From: Hirsutella rhossiliensis
Taxonomy: Eukaryota; Ascomycota; Sordariomycetes; Hypocreales; Ophiocordycipitaceae
Assembly (NCBI RefSeq): GCF_020360975.1
Contig: NW_025408667.1
Coordinates: 10,168,001-10,232,000 of the forward strand
Direction of reading: 5' to 3'
Length of the DNA stretch: 64,000 nucleotides
The notes under the pieces are model-generated. The model was not told the origin of the DNA. It worked only from the letters and a program-made list of their open reading frames with translations, and ran no database searches. Below, piece by piece: positions 1 to 11,879 of this stretch (position 1 is the first letter of the stretch; each line of letters opens with the position of its first letter). Made by a program: the position numbers and the translations under genes.

Positions 1-359
1 GCTCTCGTGGAAATGCACGCCGGCGAAAGCGCATATACCTCTTGGCCAGAGCAAGGCAGCATCGAAGTTGCCAATTCAACGGCAAGCTATAGGAAGCTGC
101 CACCAGTATTGAGATATATCACATCGACCGCCGAACCGAAGCATAAAATTGCCATTGTCGGATGAACCGGTTCTGGCTAGTCTTCCTCTGTTGCGTCTCC
201 TCGACTACCAGCATGGCAGTGTCGAGGTAGAGGAGTTGACATTACAGTCTTGAAGCTATGATCAGAAAACAGCTTTTCATCCTACCGCAGGATCCGTTCT
301 TTTTCAGCAGAACATTGCGTGCGCGAAAATCTCAGTCTCTGTGGCTGAACAGGCAGTAA
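1..359 (+). pseudogene. ABCC/MRP-type ABC transporter, NBD2 fragment
   Basis: Reading frame 1 gives the lead-in to the second nucleotide-binding domain of an ABCC (MRP-like) exporter: a WPEQGSIEV segment from base 43, then KIAIVG at 145-162, then Walker A. Two Walker A codons are now stops: TGA at 163-165 where the family has Arg or a similar residue, and TAG at 178-180 where the catalytic Lys belongs. The reading then moves to frame 2 (RLLDYQHGSVEV, about 197-230) and to frame 3 (LPQDPFFFS, the Q-loop, about 282-308). At least two frameshifts are therefore present, and the frame ends at TAA 357-359. The first membrane and NBD1 parts lie outside the window. Such proteins pump drugs and conjugates across membranes using ATP; this copy cannot. 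CpA and TpG are common here, so ordinary decay explains it better than heavy RIP. Confidence 0.85.
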
Positions 360-445
360 GAGGGTCCTGCGAGTAGGCACTCGTCAACCTACAGCCATAC
401 CGGGTAATTTAGGGCGCCATCAAGCCCCTTCGGTTGCGAATATAG

Positions 446-898
446 CCATCATATTATGAGGGCTCTGAGTCCTATCCGTATTTTTGCACGCAGACTTCAG
501 GAGTCATCAAGACCCTTGATGACGCCCCTGTCGGATACTTCAAACTAGAGCACGAAACAATAGGAACGAACCTTTTCTTTCTCAGACTCAGCGGGCCACC
601 CGTTGGTCCTCGGGTCGGTCCCTCACTCTTGGAACCAGACGTCCATTACGCCCTCTCTATCATTTGGCCCGACTCGGAGCAGGAGAAGCGGGTCAGGTTC
701 TCGGCGGAGCCCACGCAGAAGAAGCCCGGGATTCGCCCTCTTACAATTAAAGAGAAACAATGGCTCAAGAGACAGTACGGAAATGAATGCAAGTTTCTCC
801 TCTTCTACGGCTTAAAAATCCACAATAACGAAGATCGGCAAGAAGGCCGTGACATTCTTATGTCTTTGATCAAAGATGAGCGCGCGGACGTATCCTAA
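446..898 (+). pseudogene. Unidentified open frame without a start codon
   Basis: A single frame stays open from just after a TAG at 443-445 to TAA at 896-898, about 150 codons, but has no in-frame ATG in its first two thirds. It is therefore either the last exon of a gene whose 5' part is lost or spliced elsewhere, or a decayed gene. The predicted product is hydrophilic, with a basic stretch (TIKEKQWLKRQYGNE) near codon 100 and an acidic C-terminus (LIKDERADVS). I do not recognise a family. Codon use and CpA/TpG content look like normal host DNA, unlike the repeats that begin about 150 bases downstream. A shorter version could start from TTG at 629, which is unlikely in a fungus. Confidence 0.4.
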
Positions 899-1090
899 GT
901 GCTGGGCGCTCATCACAAGTGCACTTCGACACGAACAATTGAGAACGAGCGATTTTGCGAGTCACGGTGCAAGCGAGAACACCTTAGATTAGAGGAATAG
1001 TAGAATGTCTTTGACGTCTGGTTGGTGATTATTGATCTTTGCTACCGCTTCTAAGAGCTTTTTTTATTTTATATTATTACTCGTATATAG
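899..1090. other. Unique sequence and left edge of the mutated block
   Basis: No gene is seen. CpA and TpG are plentiful to about 1035 (for example in the run around 910-975) and then vanish, so the left boundary of the heavily mutated domain lies within about 50 bases of 1040-1090. A T-rich run at about 1060-1075 marks the transition. Confidence 0.5.
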
Positions 1091-1170
1091 CCTCTAGGGC
1101 CATAGCGAGGCTAATAGGGGCCTAGGCCCCTATTAGTAGTCCTAGCTAGCTATAGAGCCTAGGGGCTTAT
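1091..1170. repeat. Imperfect inverted repeat with a perfect 26 bp palindrome
   Basis: Bases 1111-1136 read the same on both strands (CTAATAGGGG then its mirror image around CCTAGG). The flanks extend the symmetry imperfectly: AGCCTCTAGGGC on the left pairs loosely with AGCCTAGGGGCT near 1156-1168 on the right. The structure lies between host DNA and the CopA LTR and belongs to neither as far as can be seen. It could be a small hairpin element (MITE remnant) or the folded end of an older insertion. Confidence 0.6.
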
Positions 1171-1192
1171 AATTAATTAAAGAAAGGGTAGC

Positions 1193-1484
1193 TGTTAAGG
1201 AGAGTAGGCATAAGAGGCTATAGTTATGCCTAGTAGACCTAATAGTTATATATAAGGAAGCCTGCCTAACTAATATAACTCCCCTAGCCTAAGGATATTA
1301 TATAGGCCTAACTTAGGTATAGGAATATCTTAATGCCCTCTTTTAGCTAGCTATATATAGTTACTATACCTATATAAGCCCCTCCCTTATCCTAATAGAT
1401 AGACTAAGATATATATTACTAAATTTACCTTTCTATGCCCCTACTTCTTCTACTATACTCTTAAGCCCCTGCTTAAGAGTTATA
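1193..1484 (+). repeat. CopA 5' LTR
   Basis: 292 bases that recur at 62485-62778, differing mainly by TG/CA to TA changes and a 2 bp C-run length difference. The left copy still begins TGTTAAGG, the canonical TG start. A GAGTTATAAGCCCGG motif at its right edge resembles the sequence just inside the 5' LTRs of CopB and CopC, so it probably includes the start of the primer-binding site. The exact LTR end (about 1479 or 1484) is uncertain. No matching target-site duplication was found at the outer ends. Confidence 0.85.
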
Positions 1485-2011
1485 AGCCCGGCCTATATAG
1501 CTAGATTATCTTTTGCCCGCCGATATTACCTTTAAAGCTATTTATAAGCTATTAACGCTATTATAACGCTTAAATTATAGTATTAAGGTAAGGAACCTAG
1601 CTATACTAAGGGGCACTATTAGAAATATATGAATTATACGAATTATATATCCCTTAAAGAAGGATATTACTTATTAAGCTAGAACCCTTAATTTTCCTAA
1701 GATAACGTTAAAGGAAGTAAGAAGGGATAATTATATTATAAGACTAAAGGAAAGCCTCGATTAGACCCTATAGATTAAGGGGATTAAATCGTAGGCCTAG
1801 ACTTATAAGATTTAGGAATATACTAACCTAGACGGCCTAAAGGAGCTTAAATAGCCCTAATAGCTAGACTAAGAGCAATTTATTATTAACCTTAAAGGGA
1901 GACCTTCTTAACGAGAAGATAAAACTAAGGCTACGTTCCTTATAAGGCGAATAGGCTATAACGAACGATACTAGGATATAAAGGACTCCTTTCGTAACCT
2001 TAAGAAAAGGT
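1485..2011 (+). pseudogene. CopA leader and start of gag (interrupted)
   Basis: The internal start of the outermost Copia element. Frames are broken by TAA/TAG, but the last stretch (about 1955-2016, with DSFRNLKKRF) reads on in frame across the G2 insertion into 57117 (FDYYK), typical gag-like hydrophilic sequence. The G2 insertion site and its TCTAG duplication are at 2012-2016. Confidence 0.6.
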
Positions 2012-2016
2012 TCTAG

Positions 2017-2500
2017 TATTATAACCACGGTCTAGCGAACCGCAGGGACTAGTATATATTACGAGGATATATAACATAGGTAGCAAGGAATATTAGATAG
2101 ACCGATAGGCTAATTAAGTTTAGAGCGATAGGTTACTTTAGCGCTCTAACGCTCTACGGCTAGGATCGTAGGATCGCTCTAGCGCTCTAGCGCTCTTAAG
2201 CAACGGGATTACCTAGTGCTCTCGGCGATCTAAGGAAGCTCTTAAGATATATAAAGAAGGAATAGAATACTCCTTTAGATAGATAGCTTAATAGCTTTTA
2301 ATATTATAATTATTATAATCTCTATTATAATCTTATCTTTAATTCTAATTACTTAATTACTTAGTTATAGTCTATAGTTTATAACCTTTAACTTATTACT
2401 AATATAATATACTTATTATTACTTAGACTACGCCCTATTATATCTACTAATATAAACCCCTTAATAGGTTTATCCCTTAAGAATAATACTAGTTATTATA
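2017..2500 (+). repeat. G2 copy 1 5' LTR
   Basis: 484 bases homologous to the LTRs at 39400-39869 and 46783-47252 (470 each). It contains the shared GCTCTAGCGCTCTAGCGCTC module near 2170-2195. The extra length is a short ATTATAA-rich expansion near 2300-2325. It ends AGTTATTATA, where the others end GTCGTTATA. Confidence 0.92.
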
Positions 2501-4387
2501 CGTTAAAAGCTTTTATTTAGTATAATACCGTATTACTTTAAGTAATATCGTAACTATTAATATACCTATATAGTAAGCTAGATTAACTAACTTTAAAGCT
2601 ACTATATCGCCTTAGGATATAATATATAAGATTATTACCCTTTAATATAAGGTATAGTTACTTAAGAATAAAGGAGGTAATAGATAAGTTAAGGACCTTA
2701 GAGAAGTAGTTAAACTAAAATAGCTAAGACTATTCGATAGTACTTATAGTATACTTTAAGACTTTCTTACTTAACTTAAGGCCTACTACTAGTTTTACCT
2801 TACTAAACTCTTAGACCTAGTCGAAAAGGTACTTTATATAGGAAATTATTTATCTAGAATAGTACTTACTTAGTTTAGACCTATTATAAGAGATTTTCTC
2901 GATAACTAACTAGCGCGATAAGATAATAAGATAGATAAAGTTATTACTAGTTTCTAAGGATTTAAAGAAGCTATTATAAAGGTATTTAGAATAACTAATA
3001 AAGAATAAAAAGCTAAATAGAAACTTTAAGAACTTTAATAAAGGATCTTAGTATTAAATTATACTATAAAGTTTTATTAAGTTACCTTAAAACTTAATTA
3101 AGATAACGAACCTCTTATATTACGATTTTATAATAAACTTAAAGAAAAAGTTAAGGATAAGCTTTATAAGGAAAATCGACCTAATAACCTCTTAAACTAT
3201 ATTACTATAGTAGTACGAATTAACGATAGATAGTATACGCGACGCTAAGAAAAGAAATAAGGAAGAGGAAACTAAAACCCTTCTTATAAGAATAACTTTA
3301 ACCGATATACTAACTATAAAAAAAGCACGAAACTCCTATTACCTATACTTATATAACTAACTTAAGTAAGATAGATCTAAATATAATATAGAAAAGTAAA
3401 GGAAAGTATTTTAATTATAGGAAACTTAGATATTACTCTAAAAAATATAGATAACCTTATAAAGAGAAGAAAACCTACTAGGTACTAGCCCTAGAAGGTA
3501 AGAAATACTTAAACGCTATTAATAAATAGGAACTAAAGTATAAACTCCTTTATTAAACTATATACTATAATAATAAATATATAGTATACTTAAGCGATAT
3601 AAATAGTATTAGATAGTTCTTAAAGCTATTAAAGAAACCCCTTATAATAATATAATAAAGGGATCTTAAAATATAGAAATAAGTTAAATTTATAAAACTA
3701 AAATACTCTTACCTTAAAGGAGTATTTTAAGACTAGATTAAGAAGAACGGTAAATAATTCTAGGAAGATATATAAAATAAAAATCGATAATAATAATAAG
3801 TAGTCTATAAATAATATAATAAAGAAGATATAGATATAGCCCTTATACTTACGAAACTTAGATAATAACTTAAAAAGGAATAATAAAGTATTAACGATAT
3901 AAGCTCTAAAGAATAAGAAATACTTAGAGAAACGGAAGATAAGAACGAACTTATACTAATACCCTCGCTATTAAGGGAAAATACTACGATTAAAGAATAC
4001 GCTCTATACTTTAAAGAATTTAAAGAGATACCTAAAATTAAAACCTAATAAATACCTTAAATTTTTATAGAAAACTAATAAGCTATATTAATTTAATATT
4101 AACTAGTACTATATAAAGGAGACTATACTATAGCTATCGCTATAGTTAATACCTTTATAGCTCTATAATAAGAATAGTAACTATAAAGAGAATTTAAAGA
4201 TAATCTATAAGTACTACTTACTTATAAGTACTATAAGTATATTTTATAGATATTATATATTTACCTAGATTATATAATATACTTTTAAATAAAGGTATAA
4301 TATAACGCTTTCTTAGTTAGGTTTAAGGGATAAGTACTTTTAAAACCTTACCTAAGTATAAAACTAAACTATTAGAAAATCGATTAA
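2501..4387 (+). pseudogene. G2 copy 1 gag (capsid and zinc-knuckle region)
   Basis: Matches 39870-41750 of copy 2 almost throughout. The frame encodes a retrotransposon Gag: a long helical region, then a basic stretch and a nucleic-acid-binding zinc knuckle. At 3407-3448 the C-X2-C-X4-H-X4-C spacing is intact, but all four ligand codons read TAT (Tyr), as expected if TGY and CAY were mutated on one strand or the other. Many Gln/Trp positions are TAA or TAG. CopB interrupts the element at 4388, just downstream of gag. Confidence 0.8.
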
Positions 4388-4873
4388 TATTGCGAAGCGT
4401 AGCCTAATTTTATAGTTCTCGGAGATATCCCTTAGCACGAGGGACTAAGGAAGCTAAAAACACCCGGTGTAGAAGAAGGAAGAAGGAGCTAAAAAGAGGT
4501 ATAGAAAGGAGGGTAGGGGTATAAGGGGAAGCAAAAGTAGCGATAACTTCCTATAGAGGTAGCGAAAGATAAGACGGATATGCCGGCAATAGCTAGAAAA
4601 GAAGGGAAAAACCGGCAAAAAGCTCGGTAGTCGAAAGGACATTAGTAGCTTCTTTAAGTAGGATCTTCTTTATTAATTAAGATACTAGATAGGTATAAAG
4701 AGGGGCGTTAGATAGAGGAAAGAAGGATAATTAAGGCAATATAATAATCACTCCCCTACCTTTATTACTGCTCCTATAAGAATCAAACCCCTCTTCCCTA
4801 CCTATCCGACCCCTTACTTCTAATTTTACCTTCGTGCATTTTATATATACTTCTCGTATCTCTCTTCGCGAGA
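4388..4873 (+). repeat. CopB 5' LTR
   Basis: 486 bases matching 17779-18264. Its first base pairs are TATTGCGAAGCG where the 3' copy keeps TGTCGCGAAGCG, so the TG start is mutated here. It is followed directly by GTTATAAGCCTAGG, a probable primer-binding site shared in type with CopA and CopC. A minus-strand open frame at 4454-4642 lies wholly inside and is not a gene. Confidence 0.92.
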
Positions 4874-7050
4874 GTTATAAGCCTAGGAGGAATAGTATTC
4901 CTATACCTTCTAGCTACTGCAAAAGGCACCTTTCTTATATCCCTCGTAGCTTTCTTTTACCCCTCTTACTAGAAAAGCCGATTTTTAACCGACTTTTCTA
5001 CCTTTCCCCGTAATAATAACGAAAATCGACTCCTTTGCTGTCCCTATGGTCCGTAGGACGATTCTTATAGAGCCCTAAGATTAAGATAAGTAGGTAAAGG
5101 AGCTATGGGCTCGGGTAGATAGAACTATCTATAATTTAGTCTTCTCTAATAAGCAGGACCCTCTCGAGCCCCCTCTTCGTCCTAGGGCAACGGACTTTAT
5201 AGAGGGAGCTACCCTCTTCTCTCTAAGCTAACCTCTATATAATAGAGAGCTTTTTCTACTGCCTTAGGCGACTACGAGAGTTACCGAAAGGAATACCTCT
5301 ACGAAACGAAGCTACTAACGGCTGCTCGTACGGCGATAACGGAATCCGTTAGTGCTATAAAGCTAATCTCTCTTCGAGAGGAAGAGACTCCTAAGTAGTA
5401 GCTTTTAAAGCTCGAGACCTCGATAGCTCCCTCGAGAGGTTATATAACTAACCGTATTAGGAAGACCTATATAGCCTACCTAGGAGCTTTTTCTACTAGG
5501 AACCTACTAGCTTCTTTATAGCTAGCTAAGTAGGAAGAAATCCTCGAGGAAGCTAACTAATACTTCCTTATAGAAGCTCTTTCCGGCTAGTAGCTACGGG
5601 ATATATCTCTACTAATAAAGCCTATTAGTAACGGTTACTCGACTATCTTTCGAGAGGCTAGCCGGGAACTAGACGAAGAGGCTGCTATAGTATAATAGTA
5701 AGCAGTCTTATTCCTTCGTAGCTAGCACTTAACCTAGACGGCTCGACCTATAGCTGCTGCAGCCCTTGCTGCTACGGCTCCCGCTGCTGCTGTTGCGGCT
5801 GTTGCTCCTTCGGCTCTACCTCCCTCGAGAGCATTAACACTGTCTTTAACGGCTGCCGTAAGCCCGGCCCCGGCTCCGCCTCTTACTCCGGGCCCGGCCC
5901 CGGCTCCGCCTCTTACTCCGGGCCCGGCCCCGGTCCTATTAGTTAGACCGGCCCGACTAGTCCCCTAATAGACCTTTTAGTCCGTTAGTCGAAAAATCAG
6001 GGAACTAGTCGAAATCGAACCTCTTTATTAAAATTAGTAATAAGGGGTAAAAAGGGGGGGTTTTTAAGCAGACCTTCCGGACTAGGACGAAGATTCCTCG
6101 AAGAAACGAACGAGAAGGAATCGACCTACCTACTAAGCATATAAAAAGCCCTATCGGCTAGAAGACTACTAGTAGGTCTTCGAGGAAAACCGACCTAAAG
6201 GAATTAACCCTTTAAAGAGGCTACGAGAAACAGTATAATAGTCTCTTAAGGAGGACCCCTCGTTATAGAAGAAGATAGATAAGATTCGGGTTACTAAGAA
6301 ATAGCAACTAACGCCGCTGCCCTTATTCGAGCCGTAAATTCGAGGAAAAATCGTTAGTATAGTAAATCCGGCCTTCGTCTTCCCTACGGATTAATAAGGC
6401 TAAGACTAACCGTTAGAGCCCTCCGACTATCCCCTACGAAAATCAGCTATCCTTAACTCTAGTACTTCCCTCGATATCTATAATATACTCTTACGATTCC
6501 GGTCCTTTAAGAAGGCATAAAAGGAATATCTTATTGCCGGGGAATTAACTATACGGATAGAGGGATACGGAAGGGTAAATTTTACGATAAAATTACCTAA
6601 TAGGTCTATACGAATTCTTCGACGAAAAAGGGTAGCTTTTTGCCCTCGATTTTTAACGAGCCTAATTTCCTTCCGCTTTCTTCGAGAGGAAGGAATCTTC
6701 TAGGATATAACGTCTAAGCCTACGAGGCTAGTCTAGAAGAATTAGACTATTAGGCTTATCGAGGAGAAATTCGGTTAATTTATTCTCGAATTCTAACCTA
6801 TCCTTAGGAAGGAATCTCTCGAAAAGTTAGCTTTCCCTACTAAGAGGAATAGGTCTACTATAAAGGACCCTCTTCTAGTAGCCTAAGGAGACGGCATTTT
6901 TTAGCACGCACGACTTAGTTACCCGGGCCCCCTAGCTTTATATAAGCTAGGCTAATAATAGGGCGTACGAATAAGGGGCCTAAAGACCGTCGAATGCGAA
7001 TACTACGGCTAAGGGAAGACTAGGAGACGAATTTCTAGACGAACGCCTTT
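4874..7050 (+). pseudogene. CopB gag and protease region
   Basis: The internal region upstream of integrase. It is richer in C and G than the Gypsy elements, with long Glu/Arg/Lys-rich frames broken at TAG and TAA, and an Ala/Pro-rich low-complexity stretch around 5745-5945. I cannot place a protease DSGA motif with confidence. In Copia elements this region gives the virus-like-particle Gag and the aspartic protease. Confidence 0.55.
5868..5940 (+). repeat. Tandem repeat, about 30 bp unit, GC-rich
   Basis: The unit GCCCCGGCTCCGCCTCTTAC plus TCCGGGCCCG is present about 2.3 times. It is one of the few GC-rich patches in the block. The unit contains no CpA or TpG on either strand, so it offers no target for RIP. 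It encodes a Pro/Ala repeat in Gag. Confidence 0.8.
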
Positions 7051-7059
7051 ACGGCCGGA

Positions 7060-7864
7060 CTAGCTATATAAGGAAATTTAGGTCGACTAGACCGACGTCT
7101 CTAGGGATTAAGAAAGCTTCGTTAGGGTAATGTTTTTTATAGACGCTTTTTTAGGGATAGTTTTCCCCTATTTCTTATAGACCTACCTAAGTAAGTATAA
7201 CTAGTCTACCCTCCGGGACTTCGTTAACTAGATAAAATCCTACTTCGGCTACGAGGTAAAGAAGATACGGTCTAACGGAGAGCTATTTATAAAGGATATC
7301 TTAAATTAGCTTCGAAAAAGGGGCATTTTACCCCTCCTATTAGCACCGAATACCTAGGCCTAGAACGGAGGGGCAGAAAGATTAGGGGGTGCTATAATAG
7401 GAAGGGCCCGTACGATAAGACTTACTATAAGGCTTCCCTACGACCTTTAGAGGGAAGTCGTTAAGACCGCCTATTACCTATAGAACCGGACCCCTAGAGG
7501 GACTACTTAAGGAATAGACTAGAAATCCCCCCTCGAGCTCTTTACGAAGAAGAGGGCCTCGCTAGCCTACCTTTATACCTACGGCTGCAAGGTATATACT
7601 ATAACTACCGATATATAGCTAAAAAGGAAGAAGAAAAGAAAGCTTAATCCTAGAGCCTTTATTAGTTACCTCGTTAGGTATAATTCTATAAATATCTTCT
7701 AGATCTAGATTCCTCTTCTACGGAAGGTTATTTCGACTAGGGATATAATTTTCAACGAATCTAGCTTCTTTAATAGAAAGAGGGATTAATAGCCCCTCTT
7801 ACTCTCTTAACGTTAGCTAATTTAAAAGATTTAAATCCCCCCTTCCTAATAGTCTTAAGAAGAG
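7060..7864 (+). pseudogene. CopB integrase
   Basis: The frame shows the Copia integrase catalytic core. At about 7080-7330 it reads HIDWTDVSRD then a DAFLG-like strand. At about 7340-7560 it reads LAPNT, then NGGAERLGG (the region of the third acidic residue) and a REVVKTAYYL helix. At about 7570-7770 it reads YGCKVY and VISTRDIIFNE, the usual C-terminal block. Gln/Trp codons are stops. Integrase inserts the cDNA copy into the chromosome. The frame runs into the G1 target site at 7860-7864 and resumes at 15679. Confidence 0.85.
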
Positions 7865-8121
7865 TATAAGAGCGCTACTAAGAGGTATAGGCTAATAAAG
7901 CACTTAGGTATATAGTACTAATATATTAGTAGGGTATTAGTAGGGAATCGTGCCTACCCCGCTCGTATATTATAAACTACTCGCTACTCCGACTAAAGAG
8001 GAGAAATCCCTTTTCTTATAAGCTTTAGTCTTACGACGAGGAGAATATAATATATATAGCGTAGTACCTCTAGCTATCTCTACTACCTAACTAATTATAC
8101 TATAATACGTATTCCCTTATA
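7865..8121 (+). repeat. G1 5' LTR
   Basis: 257 bases, TATAAGAGCG to TTCCCTTATA, the same length as 15417-15673. The TA ends are RIP-converted TG and CA. Confidence 0.95.
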
Positions 8122-9800
8122 ATTTCTAAAGCTTCCCTTTTTAGTTACCTAGTAGAGATAGCTACTTAGAGAAGACTACGTAACGCTCCTATAGCGCGAC
8201 GTAGTAGTTAACTAGTCGAGGCCTTTTTATTATATATATTAAGTATTTACTTAGGAGACGAAGAATAAGAAGATATATCCTCGGAATAGACCCTTACTAT
8301 AGACGGCGTTATAACTATATCGAAGATATCGCTACCTATAGGCGTAAGATAACTATCTTATAAGGAAAAGCTTACGGCCCTATAAGCGCGCGTTAAGGAG
8401 CTAGAGGAGATAAAACGCCTATAAGATCGCGTTATATAATTAAAAGAGGAAATTGCTAAACGCGCTAGTGCTATTGCTATCCGTTTAGGGAAGCGTCGAC
8501 GGTCCTACTCCCTTAAATTAGACGGTAGTCGTAGTAGCGAGGTTAAGATTAAAAACATCGCTTAATTATCCTAACCTACTAATATATAGAAACGTTTAGA
8601 CTAGACTTACGATCTAGAGGACGCCTTTAGGGTAGCGCTTAGACGCTTTCGTCGCGACGAAATAAAGATCCTCTACGCGGTAGATTATATATATAGCGAC
8701 TATAAAGTAAGATAGCCCTAATACCTTAAAGAATAAACGCTAATTAACTAAACTAAATATAGTATAGATTAAGTATACTTTAAGGAATAGATACTTATCT
8801 TAATTAAGGATACTACGAATAAGGAGATACTATTAGCGATATAATTAAAGGAGGCTCGCTAACGAGAAGGCTAGTCCCCCCTAGAGTTTAGCTTATACCT
8901 TAACTCCTTAGAGAAGTATTTCGAACGCCTATCGGAAAAGGCGCGTACTCTTACGTTTTTTGCTAAGCTAAAGCTATAACTTCGGGACTAAATTAACCTT
9001 TATTCGATACCTATTTATACCTACTAACGGGAAGAGCTTATATAAGTCGCCTAATAATATTAGGATACTACTACTAATAAGAGGCGACGTACTAATACTA
9101 CTTCTACCCCTAGAAGAACCGGGAATAGAAGTAGTACTATACCCTAAGGCGGTATATATAGGGGAAGGAATTAAAGAGGCCGATAAGCTAGGCCGAATCG
9201 TTAAGGAAATACTACCGATTTAACTAATAACTAGCAAGCTAGCGATATACCTACTAGGGGCTAAACTAAGGGATATTATCGAGAAAGAGGATCTTTTACT
9301 TAATCGGGAATTATATATTTCTAATATAATAAGCTAGGATACCTATCTATAGAATATACTAATTCTTTAAAGGTAGAAACCCTAGTAAAGACTCTTAGAC
9401 TTAATACCATAAAATAAGGAAAAGGTAAGATATTAAGGTAAACGCCTCTCCCTTAGTAAACTTAATACTTATAGGATAGTTACTTAAAACTCCTATAACG
9501 ATATTAAGGCGAAACCCTACTAAAGTCCCTGTGTACTTAGATACTTATAGTACTATTAACCTTATAGACATATACTTTACCCGATAGTAGGGATTACTAT
9601 AAGTAGCGCTATTATACCTTAAGTTATTAAGGCTTAATAATAGTAAGGTAAGGGAGTATAGAGTATAGTTAGTGCCGCTCTAAATAATAGATATAAGGGG
9701 CACTAAAAAGATAATTACTTATTTCTATATCGGTACCGATAAGTTAACGCTAAACGATTAAGTACTAATCCTTTTATTAGTTACTACCTTAGAGGATAAA
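8122..9800 (+). pseudogene. G1 gag and protease
   Basis: A Gag-like frame runs from about 8240 with a coiled-coil-prone stretch (ELEEIKRL, about 8400-8460) and a basic segment. At about 9510-9620 the aspartic protease core is recognisable as LDTYSTINLIDIYF, where the family has a DSGA-type active site followed by NLID. The active-site Gly-Ala is altered. Stops fall at Gln/Trp-type positions. Confidence 0.65.
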
Positions 9801-10089
9801 CGTATCTATATTATCTTATAGAAACGATAGTAGTAGTTTAAGCATTAACTAAGTAGCGAAACCCTATAGAATCCCTATAGATTCCTTTAAGAATATAGGA
9901 ACGAAGTAAGGGTATATATAATAGCGCTTAATCCTAAGCTAATCCCGCTACTAAATAAAGACAAAGATAAAGGGATTCTATAGGAAGAATAGGCCGAAAT
10001 CCTATTAACTCTCTACCGGTTTAAAGATACCTTCTTAGCTAATAAATCCGATTTATTACTAGCTAGAAAGGGAACGGATTACTTAATTA

Positions 10090-11400
10090 ATTTAATCCTT
10101 AATACGGAACCTCCTTATAGACCAATTTACCCTTTATCGTAAAGGGAACTCTAAGTATTACGCGACTAGATCTAAGACGTAATAAAAAGGAAAATAATCT
10201 AGGAGTTAAAGAGCCTAGCTAGGGCGCTTATTCTTTTCGTTCTAAAAAAGGATAGTACCTTACGGCTATATATAGACTACTAAGGACTTAACCGGGTTAT
10301 ATAAAAGAATTAGTACCCTTTACCCCTTATTTTAGAGATTATTAACCGCTATTAAGGAGCTAAGTATTTTTCTAAGATTAATATATAGAATGCGTATTAA
10401 CGTATTCGAATTTAGGAAGGAGATAAATAAAAGACCGCTTTCTAAACGCGTTATAGATATTTCGAATACCTAGTAATACCCTTTAGACTTACTAACGTAC
10501 TAGCTATGTTTTAAAGCTATATCTATTAAGCGCTTAAGGGGCTTATAAATATAATCTATATAGTCTACCTTAATAATATCCTTATATACTCTAAAACGAG
10601 AGAAGAATATACTAAATACTTAGGATAAGTAATAGAAAGGCTAAGGGCTATAGAGCTCTATATAAAACCATCGAAGTATATCTTCTATTAATAGTTAGTT
10701 AAGTTCCTTAGGTTTATATTATCTATCGATAGGGTATTAATAGACCCTTAATAGGTAGAGGTAATAGCTTAATAGCCTAAACCTATAACCTACTATAATA
10801 TTTAGGTTTTCCTTAAGTTTTATAATTTTTACCGACGATTTATATATAGGTACTTAGGAGTTATAGCGCCCCTAACTATATTACTAAAGGGGAGTAAGAA
10901 TAGGAAGAAGCTAGGGAGTATAGAGCTAAACCTTACCGAAAGGGCAGCGTTTTAGGCTCTTAAGGATACTTTTTAAGGAGCCTTACTCCTCTAATATTAC
11001 GATCTAGAAAGATATATTCGCATCGAAATAGATATATTATAATTCGCGATAGTAGGGATTATCTCTTAACCTAATAATAAAGGGCGTTACTATCCGATCG
11101 TATTTTAGTTAAGGAAGTTTACTAGAGCCGAACTTAATTATAGTATTCTAAACTAAGAACTCTTTACTATCGTTAAGTTATTTAAATACTAGCGATATTA
11201 CGTTAAAGGGGTAGCGTATAAAGTAGAGGTATTATTAAACTACTATAACCTTTAAACGTTTATATACTAGACCTCCCTAAATAGGAGGTAAGTAAGATAG
11301 TATATATATTTAGTACTATTTAACTTTACGATTAAGCATTATATAGGTAAATCTAACTTAGCGGACGCGCTATCGAGAATACCTAGATATAAGGGCGAGA
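10090..11400 (+). pseudogene. G1 reverse transcriptase and RNase H
   Basis: Shows the Gypsy RT order: LNRVI and YPLPLILEIINR near 10285-10350, GAKYFSKIN near 10358-10385, FEYLVIPFRLTN near 10461-10495, and the catalytic box at 10566-10577, read as YLNN where the family has YLDD. FYRRF follows near 10830. RNase H with its connection runs to about 11400 (FTIKHYIGKSN-like end of the domain). This enzyme copies element RNA into DNA; it is inactive here because of stops and two Asp to Asn changes. Confidence 0.88.
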
Positions 11401-11879
11401 AGCCCTTATCTATAGAACTATTACTAAAGCTATAAGCAAAGCTAGCTACTATTAATACTATATTTATACGGAGAAATAATAAAGCGTTTTTATAGGTAAA
11501 GAGATACTTAACCTCGAGTTAATATAAGTATAGTAAAGTGCCTTTATATAAGGAAAATATATAAGCTTATCTATAGCGAAACTATAATAATTTAGGTATA
11601 AGACCTAAACGATTAGCTAATTAAGCTAAAGAGAGAGCTAGTTATAAATAGTTACTCTTAAAGAAGACCGCTAAAGAAGCGGCCTACTATATAAAGGTTT
11701 ATATAGTAGAAGTTCTAGAACCGTTACTAGAGTTACTAAAACGTACTTAGTCGGTTAACATAGCGATTAGTAGGCTAAAGGAGACCGAAGACTTCTCGAA
11801 AAGGAAGGGTTTTTAGTTAGTACGCCTAGATAGACTACTACTATAAAAGGGTCGTATTATAGTGCCTTTAAAGGTAGCC

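Noticed and set aside
603..815. 70-codon open frame from a TTG
   Set aside because: Overlaps the longer frame 446-898 in another phase and is low-complexity Arg/Ser; no sign of a real gene.
4454..4642. Minus-strand 62-codon open frame
   Set aside because: Lies wholly inside the CopB 5' LTR; the homologous stretch at 17845-18030 and the relic near 63050 do not conserve it as a protein.
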